Below, piece after piece: positions 1-5,183 of a stretch of DNA of 5,183 bases. The stretch lies in the NCBI GenBank assembly GCA_947457715.1, contig CANGXK010000207.1, forward strand, positions 1-5,183, given 5' to 3'. Position 1 is the stretch's first letter, and each line of letters opens with the position of its first letter. A model generated the notes under the pieces. The model had not been told where the DNA came from. It saw only the letters and a list, made by a program, of their open reading frames with translations, and searched no databases. Both the position numbers and the translations under genes were made by a program. This DNA comes from Gemmatimonadota bacterium. GTDB lineage: Bacteria; Gemmatimonadota; Gemmatimonadetes; Gemmatimonadales; Gemmatimonadaceae.

Positions 1-327
1 GAACTCGAGGTCCGTCATCACGCCCGAGCGACGCCACAGACGCGCGAAGAAGAACACGGTGGCCACGCCGGTGAGCACGAACGCCCACCACTGCCAGTTG
101 CCTGCCACGCCGTAGCGCCGCACCTGCTCGGTGACCCAGTTGGGCGTATCCGACGAGAACGTCGTCGCCACCATCGATAAACCGGCCAGCCACCACGGCA
201 CGGAGCGGCCGGAGGCAAAGAACTCCGAGGTGCTGGCCCCCGAGCGCTTCGCGAGGAAGAGCGCGGGGACGAAGCAAATGAGAATGGACGCGGCAGCGAT
301 GACCCAATCGATCCAGGAGATGTTCAT
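1..327 (-). CDS. Sodium:solute symporter (SSS family), N-terminal part, cut by window edge
   Basis: The protein would be an inner-membrane secondary transporter using the Na+ gradient to import a small solute such as a sugar, amino acid or organic acid. Only the first 109 residues are present; SSS proteins are usually about 450-600 residues. Three hydrophobic segments are visible, at about residues 5-27, 43-58 and 78-96. Between the first two lies FFASGRSVPWWLAGLSM (36-52), followed by ATTFSSDTPNWV (54-65). This 'ASGR..PWW..GLSM.AT.FS.DTP' pattern is typical of the family N-terminus. The start is the ATG at 325-327; no good Shine-Dalgarno sequence precedes it. It lies 79 bases downstream of the beta-helix gene on the same strand, so co-transcription is plausible. 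Substrate cannot be assigned: the family is seen, the coupling ion is family knowledge, and the link to the neighbour is inference. Confidence 0.88.
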   Translation of the reverse strand, partial: MNISWIDWVIAAASILICFVPALFLAKRSGASTSEFFASGRSVPWWLAGLSMVATTFSSDTPNWVTEQVRRYGVAGNWQWWAFVLTGVATVFFFARLWRRSGVMTDLEF

Positions 328-406
328 AGTCGGGAATGTGGGCGCTCGGCCTCAATCCGGCAACGCGTCGACCCGCTCCGTGCCGGCATGGCGACCAGCC
401 TCGATA

Positions 407-2587
407 TCAGTGCGGCCCCGCCGACCCGGCGCTCGGGCGCACCGCACCACGCAGCACATCAAGACGGAACTCGGTCCACCCGTCGCCCTGCACATACTGC
501 GCACGCACGCGATGCAGGCCACCATTGAGCGGTGCGTACCCCGGCATCGTTTCATGCGGCGTCCACTGATCGATCACCAACCGGTCGTCCACCCACACCC
601 GCACGGCGTCGTCGCTCAGGGTGCGCAGCGTATACATCCCAGCCGGCAGATCGAGCGTGGCCGTGGCCTCCATCGCCATCCGACGGGTGGGGATCTGCGC
701 GTCGCGTGAGCGCGACCAGAACCAGTCCATGCGCGGCGCCGTACGTGTGGTGAGCGGCGTGCCGGCCAGCAGTACGGCAAACGCCGCCGGCTGCTTTACG
801 GGATCGGTGCTGTCGCTCCACGCGAACACGCGCTGCGTCCACGTGGTGCGTGGCGCGAACCGCTCGTAGCGGAACCGCTGCGGCACACCGGCCGCGGTGC
901 GCACACCGCGCGGCGACACGGTGGCGGCACCGCGATACTCGAACGTGACCTCCCAGTCGTCGCGCTGTTGCTCGGCGGGTGTGATCACGATGGTATCGCC
1001 GGTGCGTCCCGAAGTGGCCGACAGCGCCGCCACGCCGCGACGCGACAGCACCCGCCAGCGGCCGGCGGGGCCGAGCACGCGCACCCGGAGCGACGGACCG
1101 TGCGTGCTGTCGAGCGGCCACAGCTTGGGCGACCGCCAGTCGTACGGCCCCCACTCATCGACCACGATGCCGCTGCGATCGCGCAATGCATTCGCTGCCG
1201 CCGGCCAGCGCAGCGGTGCGTCCTCGATTGGGGGCGTGCGCCACCAGGTGGTGGTGGGCACGAGCCGCGTGGGATCACACGCCGGTGATGCCGTGTCGTC
1301 GACCACGCTGCGCACGCTGTCGATGTCGCTGCTATTCGCGATGCGCATGCGTTCCTTCACCCGCGTGAAGCGATTGTCCACGAATCGCCACGCCCGGCTG
1401 CGCGTATCCCGATGCTTAGGGTACCCCCAGTCGCCGGGCTCGATGGAATCGGCCCACAATCGGATGCCAAGTGTGTCGCCGATAAACCGGTTGGCGCCGA
1501 TGGTGTTCTGCTGACCGTGTTCGATCGCGATGCCGATGCGATTGTTCACGAAGCAGTTGCCGATGATGGCCGACTCGTAGCTGTAGCCACCCCATAACCC
1601 GTGCGTGTTCCCTTCCACGCGATTGCCGATGAACTGATTGCGACTGAAGGTGGCTTCCATCCCATTGGTGGGCGCGAAGCTGAAGTCGTTCACGAGAAAC
1701 ACGTTGTCGTTCGACCCGCCCTTACCCGTATCCATCGTTTCCTGGCCGGCCCAGAGGAACAGGCCGTCACCGCTGTGCGTCATGGAGTTGTAGGCCACGA
1801 CATTATGCGTGCACTGCTCGAACATGAGCAGCGCGGCCGAGTCCTGGCCGCGGGCGAAGAAACCGTGGGAGTAGCCGCGTACGTTGTAGTCGGCGCGGTT
1901 GTGCACGATGGTGTTCCAGCTCGACCGGTACATCCCGACGCCGAGCCCGGAATTGTACGACAGGTCGTTGTCGCGGATGTCGAGTGAATCGGTGCGCGTG
2001 AGCAGCACGCCGTTCATGCTCTGCCGCACCGTGTTGCCGCGCAGCGCACCGCCGGTCACGCGCGACAGGTAGATGCCGGCGCCGAAGCGCAGCCATTCAT
2101 CCTGCTCGTTCTTGTGATACGACAGCCAGTCATTCAGACTTTCGTGCTCCACGAGGCTGAACAGGCGTGGCTTCCAGCTGTGACTGAGGTCGTTGCTGTC
2201 GAGCGTGAGGGCGCGGGTGCCGCGCGCCAGAATCCCCACGCGATAGCCGCGCGCAGTGAGGCCGCGCACGCGCACGCGACTTCCGCCCTCAATGCGAACG
2301 GCCGTACCCTGCGCTGCATCGGGGGCGCTGTCGATGGGTGACCCGATAAACGTGACGCCACGCAGGTCGACGGTGATGTCGTGGCCGCGAACCGTGAGCA
2401 GCGCGGAGTCGAGCGACACCGGTGCGCGAAGTCGGTACACACCGGGGCGCACCTTCACTGACTGTGTGATCACCATCCCGGCGCGTGGCGTGACAACCGG
2501 CACCGGCTGCGCACGGCTAGCCGACGGTGCGCCCACGAGCGCCGCGAATACGGCGGAGGCCATGAGGCCCACGCGCATCAGTACCAT
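407..2587 (-). CDS. Secreted right-handed parallel beta-helix protein with C-terminal PA14-like region
   Basis: The predicted protein has 726 residues. Residues 1-26 are a Sec-type signal peptide (hydrophobic core about 8-19, likely cleavage after SRA, before QP), so it should act in the periplasm or outside the cell. Residues about 60-400 carry irregular repeats of about 22-25 residues with N-rich turns (LRGNTV, IRDNDLSYNSG, VVAYNSMTHSGDG, FIGNRVEGNTHG, IGANRFIGD). This is the pattern of NosD/CASH-type beta-helices, as in many carbohydrate-binding or lyase proteins. An acidic insert lies at 139-174. Near the C-terminus, SDDAVRVWVDDRLVIDQW (658-675) resembles the core of PA14 domains, which often bind glycans. 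The ATG at 2585-2587 is preferred because GAGGG lies 8 bases upstream and it starts the signal peptide; the in-frame ATG at 2576-2578 is the alternative. No nos genes are nearby, so a NosD copper role is not supported. Enzymatic activity is unproven. Confidence 0.9.
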   Translation of the reverse strand: MVLMRVGLMASAVFAALVGAPSASRAQPVPVVTPRAGMVITQSVKVRPGVYRLRAPVSLDSALLTVRGHDITVDLRGVTFIGSPIDSAPDAAQGTAVRIEGGSRVRVRGLTARGYRVGILARGTRALTLDSNDLSHSWKPRLFSLVEHESLNDWLSYHKNEQDEWLRFGAGIYLSRVTGGALRGNTVRQSMNGVLLTRTDSLDIRDNDLSYNSGLGVGMYRSSWNTIVHNRADYNVRGYSHGFFARGQDSAALLMFEQCTHNVVAYNSMTHSGDGLFLWAGQETMDTGKGGSNDNVFLVNDFSFAPTNGMEATFSRNQFIGNRVEGNTHGLWGGYSYESAIIGNCFVNNRIGIAIEHGQQNTIGANRFIGDTLGIRLWADSIEPGDWGYPKHRDTRSRAWRFVDNRFTRVKERMRIANSSDIDSVRSVVDDTASPACDPTRLVPTTTWWRTPPIEDAPLRWPAAANALRDRSGIVVDEWGPYDWRSPKLWPLDSTHGPSLRVRVLGPAGRWRVLSRRGVAALSATSGRTGDTIVITPAEQQRDDWEVTFEYRGAATVSPRGVRTAAGVPQRFRYERFAPRTTWTQRVFAWSDSTDPVKQPAAFAVLLAGTPLTTRTAPRMDWFWSRSRDAQIPTRRMAMEATATLDLPAGMYTLRTLSDDAVRVWVDDRLVIDQWTPHETMPGYAPLNGGLHRVRAQYVQGDGWTEFRLDVLRGAVRPSAGSAGPH

Positions 2588-3084
2588 CGTGACACCCTCG
2601 TGCAATAGGCGGCGTACGCCTCGGGGAATCGCGTGCGGAGGTAGCGCTCCTCGCGGCGGATCACCTGCGTGACCAACAACGTGAGCACGATCGGCAGCAG
2701 GATCAGCACCCACAGCACGCCGGTCAGCAACACGCCGCCCAGATAGGCGACGGTGAGGCCGGTGTACATGGGATTGCGCGTGACGGCGTAGATGCCGGTG
2801 TCGACCAGCACCGAGGCGGGATGATGGGGGAGCACTGCCGTGCGGAACTTTCGGAACGTCAGAATGCCGGCCAGCCCGAAGCCGAGTCCGAGGGTGGCGA
2901 GTGCGAGGCCCGTGACCACGACCCAGCGTGCATCAGGAATGATGGCGGGCAGTGGCAACACGCGGTCGAGCAGCACGCCGATCACGATGCCGCCTATGAA
3001 CAGCAGCGGCGGCGGAAACGGGACGGCGGGACCGCGGTCTTTCAGCGGTTTCGTAACGGCATCGGTGGACATGCCGACAAGCAT
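2578..3084 (-). CDS. Membrane methyltransferase-like protein of the ICMT/PEMT family
   Basis: A protein of 168 residues with hydrophobic segments at about 23-46, 53-77 and 107-142 (the last long enough for a helical hairpin). The C-terminal half has the family signature: TGIYAVTRNPMYTGL (96-110), then EERYL (145-149) and FPEAYAAYCTRVSRW (153-167). In isoprenylcysteine carboxyl methyltransferases and related phospholipid methyltransferases, this region forms the S-adenosylmethionine pocket. Bacterial members of this size are common, and their substrates are mostly unknown; they may methylate lipids or small hydrophobic thiols. The start is uncertain: ATG at 3082-3084 or ATG at 3070-3072 (MSTDAV), neither with a clear ribosome site. 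Its TGA (2578-2580) lies inside the beginning of the beta-helix gene, a 10-base overlap that suggests translational coupling. Upstream is a spacer of about 200 bases with a large inverted repeat. Family call is firm; substrate is unknown. Confidence 0.88.
   Translation of the reverse strand: MLVGMSTDAVTKPLKDRGPAVPFPPPLLFIGGIVIGVLLDRVLPLPAIIPDARWVVVTGLALATLGLGFGLAGILTFRKFRTAVLPHHPASVLVDTGIYAVTRNPMYTGLTVAYLGGVLLTGVLWVLILLPIVLTLLVTQVIRREERYLRTRFPEAYAAYCTRVSRWY
2595..2599 (-). promoter_or_regulatory. Shine-Dalgarno site of the beta-helix gene
   Basis: On the minus strand GAGGG ends 7 bases (GAGG ends 8 bases) before the ATG at 2585-2587. It lies inside the last codons of the upstream methyltransferase-like gene. 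This spacing favours the 2587 start over the in-frame ATG at 2578, which overlaps the upstream stop as TGATG and would be about 17 bases from the site. Confidence 0.6.
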
Positions 3085-3134
3085 GCACCGACGGGGCGCG
3101 GGCGGCCACCGGCGGTTGCCTTCAGCAGCTCCCT

Positions 3135-3262
3135 GAACAGATCACGCGGAGGCGCAGAGCACGCAGAGAAGCGCAGAGGGCACGGGAATCCGCTCGCATA
3201 ATTTGAATGATATTTGGTTCTCTGCGCCCTCTGCGCCCTCCGCCTCTCTGCGTGATCTGTTC
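3135..3262. repeat. Inverted repeat built of CGCAGAG units
   Basis: The outer arms match perfectly over 13 bases: GAACAGATCACGC at 3135-3147 and its reverse complement at 3250-3262. Inward from these, the left arm carries CGCAGAG at 3153, 3162 and 3172, plus a variant CGCGGAG at 3145. The right arm carries CTCTGCG at 3220, 3229 and 3246, plus a variant CTCCGCC at 3238. Units recur every 8-10 bases. The centre (3179-3219) is AT-richer than everything around it, especially 3197-3215. The element fills most of the 202-base gap between two same-strand genes, starting 25 bases past the stop of the M48-like gene. From memory, similar CGCAGAG-rich dyads occur in intergenic DNA of unrelated bacteria, and their role is not settled. 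It could form a long imperfect hairpin in RNA, acting as a 3'-end or processing signal, or be a mobile REP/MITE-like unit. Confidence 0.85.
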
Positions 3263-3286
3263 CTCGATGGTCGTCGCTCGAGAGGG

Positions 3287-4465
3287 TCAGTCCCCCGGCA
3301 GCATCGCCCAGAGCGCCGGTCGGCCCACGTTGCAGTGCACCGCGCGCGACAGGGGCGTGAAGGCGCCCCAGCTCAACCAGAGCGCATGGCGGGCCAAATG
3401 ATGCGCGTGCCACGGCTTCACAGCATCCGCCTTGCCCACCAAGCGGGCAATCCGCGCGCGACGTCCGGGCACGGGATGAAATACGGTCTCAACGCCGGCG
3501 CTGCGCACCGGCTCGTCGTCCTGCCATGTGTCGAGCAGTTCGATCCCTGAGCGCATAGCCCCCGCCCCCACCGACGCGGTGGCAGCGGCATCGAGGGCGA
3601 ACACCGCCGCGCGCGACGGCGTGGGGAGCAGCAGGACCCCGAGAAACGCCCACAGCGTCATCGCGGCGGCGAGCGTGATCACGCCGGCCGCCGAAGCCGG
3701 CGTGACGCCCGTGATCGACAGCGAGACCACGAAGCCCAGCGTGTTCCACCCGATCGCGCCGATTACACCGCGCGTGTGGGCGCCGCTGGCGCCGGCCAGG
3801 CGACGACGCAGCAACATGGCGGCGAGCGCCGCTTCCGGCAGCAGCGCCCAGCGCGCCGGCACCACGAGCGGGCGCGCCGTGAGTGAGGACCAGCCGCCCA
3901 CAAAGCTTTCATCGGCGCTCTCGATCACCTGCACGCGCGACGTATCGAGTCCGGCCTGGGCGGCCGCCCGCGCGATGCGCTCCGGCGTGGGGACGATCGG
4001 CATTGGCGCGATCACACGGGCCATCCGGCCCCGTGCGAACGCCAGCAGCAGTTGCACCATGACGAACACCACGATCGCGGCCGGATGGCCACCGGCCCGC
4101 GCCGCGAACATGAGCGCCGTCGCGGCCAGCATCCACACCGCCCACTGCACCGCGACGCCACGCACCCAGCGCGCCAGCCAGGTGGACGCCCACTCCCGAC
4201 GTCGCACCAGCCACGCGCCGCCGATCAGGTCGAACATCAGGAACGCTACGTGCGCGAAGGCGAACATGAGCCCCACGCGAAACAGCGCCGCCGGTGCCGG
4301 CTGCGCGCTCGACAGCGAGAGCCCCTGCGACGGGATCCGGAAATACAACAAGGCGGCGGCAAGCAAGGCGGCGCTCCCCACGCCGGTGATACCGAGATAG
4401 AGTCGGGCGCGGGCGTACGTGAGGCCGCGAGGCAGCGTATTCAGATGCAAAGGCGAGATCGTCAT
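3287..4465 (-). CDS. Integral-membrane M48 peptidase-like protein lacking the HExxH motif
   Basis: The predicted protein has 392 residues. Hydrophobic helices are seen at about 20-42, 62-86, 102-122 and 128-145, then a soluble part, then more helices at about 237-258 and 262-281. The soluble part resembles membrane-bound M48 (HtpX/Ste24-like) peptidases: ADESFVGGWSSL (184-195), RPLVVPARWALLPEAALAAM (198-217) and, near the end, VFHPVPGRRARIARL (328-342). In active M48 enzymes HExxH follows the 'LP..L.A' stretch. Here that place reads LLRRRLAGASGAH (218-230), so the zinc-binding and catalytic residues appear to be missing. The C-terminus has SRAVHCNVGRPALW (373-386), which looks conserved in style. 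The ATG at 4463-4465 was chosen because the 26 codons of the longer reading (ATG at 4543) do not look like protein; a GTG at 4478-4480 with GGACGG upstream is another option. Function unknown; a scaffold or regulatory pseudo-protease is an inference. Confidence 0.75.
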   Translation of the reverse strand: MTISPLHLNTLPRGLTYARARLYLGITGVGSAALLAAALLYFRIPSQGLSLSSAQPAPAALFRVGLMFAFAHVAFLMFDLIGGAWLVRRREWASTWLARWVRGVAVQWAVWMLAATALMFAARAGGHPAAIVVFVMVQLLLAFARGRMARVIAPMPIVPTPERIARAAAQAGLDTSRVQVIESADESFVGGWSSLTARPLVVPARWALLPEAALAAMLLRRRLAGASGAHTRGVIGAIGWNTLGFVVSLSITGVTPASAAGVITLAAAMTLWAFLGVLLLPTPSRAAVFALDAAATASVGAGAMRSGIELLDTWQDDEPVRSAGVETVFHPVPGRRARIARLVGKADAVKPWHAHHLARHALWLSWGAFTPLSRAVHCNVGRPALWAMLPGD

Positions 4466-4495
4466 ACTGAGACAACGCACTGACCGTCCGTTCGG

Positions 4496-4506
4496 GTTGC
4501 AGCAAC
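4496..4506. promoter_or_regulatory. Possible operator dyad in the divergent spacer
   Basis: GTTGCAGCAAC is a perfect 11-base dyad (5-base arms around one central base). It lies about 30 bases upstream of the chosen start of the M48-like gene and about 90 bases upstream of phoD. Position suits a regulator binding site, but a dyad this short can arise by chance and no matching second copy was seen in the spacer. Confidence 0.2.
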
Positions 4507-4582
4507 TTGCGTCCCGTCCTTCCCGATACAGGCCATGACCCATTCGTGACAGCGACCGGTAGCCGCCGCCGTCGTTCCGCCG

Positions 4583-4588
4583 TAGCGT
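4583..4588 (+). promoter_or_regulatory. Possible -10 element of a leaderless phoD transcript
   Basis: TAGCGT fits the TAnnnT form of a -10 box and lies at exactly -12 to -7 if transcription starts at the A of the phoD ATG (4595). No Shine-Dalgarno sequence is visible before that ATG, which agrees with leaderless translation. No good -35 hexamer is visible about 17 bases further upstream, so the evidence is positional only. TATAGA at 4588-4593 is also -10-like but too close to the ATG. Confidence 0.27.
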
Positions 4589-4594
4589 ATAGAC

Positions 4595-5183
4595 ATGGAC
4601 CGCCGACTCTTCCTAACCGACCTCTCGCGCTACGCCGCGCTCGCCGCCGTCGTCCCCAACGTCTGGCGTGTCACCACCCGCCCCCGCTTCGCCGACGATC
4701 CCTTCCGGCTCGGCGTGGCCTCAGGCGACCCCACCCCCACCGGCGGCGTCCTCTGGACGCGGCTGGCCCCGCGCCCGTTCGAGCCGGACGGCGGCATGGA
4801 GGGGCTCCGCGCCGTCGTGAGCTGGGAAGTGGCCGACGACGCGCAGTTCACCAGGATCGTGCAAAAGGGACGCGCCACCGCGGCTCCCGAGCTCGCGTTC
4901 AGCGTGCACGTCGACGTGGACGGTCTGCTGCCCGACCGGTGGTACTTCTACCGCTTCATGGCCGGCGAGGCGGTGAGCGACGTGGGCCGGTTCCGCACCG
5001 CGCCGGCTGCGGGGGCGAAGACCCCGCTGGCCTTCGCCTTCGCCTCATGCCAGCGCTGGGATCAGGGGCTCTTCACCGCGTACGCGCACTTCGCGCAGGA
5101 AGAGATCGATCTGGCCGTCCACCTCGGCGACTACATCTACGAGGGGGCGAGCCCCGCGGCCGCGCTGCGCGCGCACCACGGCC
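4595..5183 (+). CDS. phoD: PhoD-family alkaline phosphatase/phosphodiesterase, N-terminal part, cut by window edge
   Basis: The first 196 residues are present and the frame stays open to the right edge; the family is usually about 450-550 residues. The N-terminus MDRRLFLTDLSRYAALAAVV carries a twin-arginine-like RRLFL motif and a short hydrophobic stretch, so export by the Tat route is likely, as for known PhoD proteins that fold around metals before export. Residues 37-57 (FRLGVASGDPTPTGGVLWTR) match the start of the N-terminal beta-sandwich domain, which runs to about 135. The metallophosphatase domain then begins with FASCQRWDQGLF (149-160) and HLGDYIYEG (176-184). In Bacillus subtilis PhoD the equivalent Cys, Asp and Tyr bind the Fe/Ca centre; here they are Cys152, Asp179 and Tyr182, so activity looks intact so far. 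Expected role is release of phosphate from phosphodiesters and monoesters outside the cytoplasm. It diverges from the M48-like gene across about 130 bases. No Pho box was recognised. Confidence 0.92.
   Translation, partial: MDRRLFLTDLSRYAALAAVVPNVWRVTTRPRFADDPFRLGVASGDPTPTGGVLWTRLAPRPFEPDGGMEGLRAVVSWEVADDAQFTRIVQKGRATAAPELAFSVHVDVDGLLPDRWYFYRFMAGEAVSDVGRFRTAPAAGAKTPLAFAFASCQRWDQGLFTAYAHFAQEEIDLAVHLGDYIYEGASPAAALRAHHG

Noticed and set aside
357..386. Hairpin CCGGCA/TGCCGG between the beta-helix and symporter genes as a terminator
   Set aside because: The stem is only 6 bases with an 18-base loop and no T tract on the minus strand; chance is likely in GC-rich DNA.
131..709. Plus-strand open frame of 192 codons across the symporter start and beta-helix end
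   Set aside because: It spans the antisense of two real genes and the spacer between them, with no domain-like pattern.
897..1514. Plus-strand open frame of 205 codons opposite the beta-helix gene
   Set aside because: Low-complexity Arg/Ser/Pro composition, no motif, fully inside a well-supported gene on the other strand.
407..2587. Naming the beta-helix protein NosD
   Set aside because: The repeat type is shared by many families, there are no nitrous-oxide reductase genes nearby, and the PA14-like C-terminus does not fit.
2588..2713. N-terminal extension of the beta-helix protein by 42 codons
   Set aside because: It would overlap most of the methyltransferase-like C-terminus, is not hydrophobic, and would bury the signal peptide; the 2587 ATG has a good ribosome site.
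3135..3262. CRISPR-like array
   Set aside because: The repeated unit is only 7 bases, recurs every 8-10 bases and switches orientation at the centre; there are no spacers and no cas genes.
3528..4400. Long plus-strand open frame of 290 codons opposite the M48-like gene
   Set aside because: It is rich in Ala, Arg, Ser, Thr and Pro, has no recognisable motif, and lies antisense to a gene with clear membrane segments. In GC-rich DNA such shadows are expected.
4466..4543. 26-codon N-terminal extension of the M48-like protein
   Set aside because: The extra residues are Arg/Gly/Cys/Asn-rich and unlike a membrane-protein start, with no ribosome site before the ATG at 4543. Not excluded outright.

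Overview
The window is GC-rich chromosomal DNA with strong third-position G/C bias. It probably comes from a Gram-negative soil or freshwater bacterium of the Gemmatimonadota or Acidobacteriota type. That assignment is an inference from composition and from the kinds of protein encoded; no rRNA or other taxonomic marker is present. I see no phage, transposase, CRISPR or tRNA sequence.

Four genes lie in tandem on the minus strand and one diverges on the plus strand. Read in the direction of transcription (right to left), the minus-strand genes are: (1) an integral-membrane protein (3287-4465) that looks like an M48 peptidase relative without the HExxH zinc motif; (2) a small membrane methyltransferase-like protein of the ICMT/PEMT type (2578-3084); (3) a large secreted right-handed beta-helix protein with a C-terminal PA14-like region (407-2587); (4) the N-terminal 109 residues of a sodium:solute symporter (1-327, cut by the window edge). 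On the plus strand, 4595-5183 is the N-terminal part of a PhoD-type alkaline phosphatase/phosphodiesterase, cut by the right edge.

Genes 2 and 3 overlap by 10 bases and are probably translationally coupled. Gene 4 follows gene 3 after 79 bases. A secreted beta-helix protein next to a Na+-coupled symporter would fit breakdown or binding of an extracellular glycan followed by uptake of a small product, but no substrate can be read from the sequence. Gene 1 is separated from gene 2 by about 200 bases. That gap holds the most unusual non-coding feature of the window: a 128-bp inverted repeat whose arms are built from CGCAGAG units around an AT-richer centre.

The roughly 130-bp divergent spacer between gene 1 and phoD carries a small dyad and a possible leaderless-type promoter for phoD. 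I did not find a clear, wholly new multi-gene system. The best leads are the CGCAGAG inverted repeat, the apparently inactive M48-like protein, and the conserved-looking insert in the beta-helix protein.
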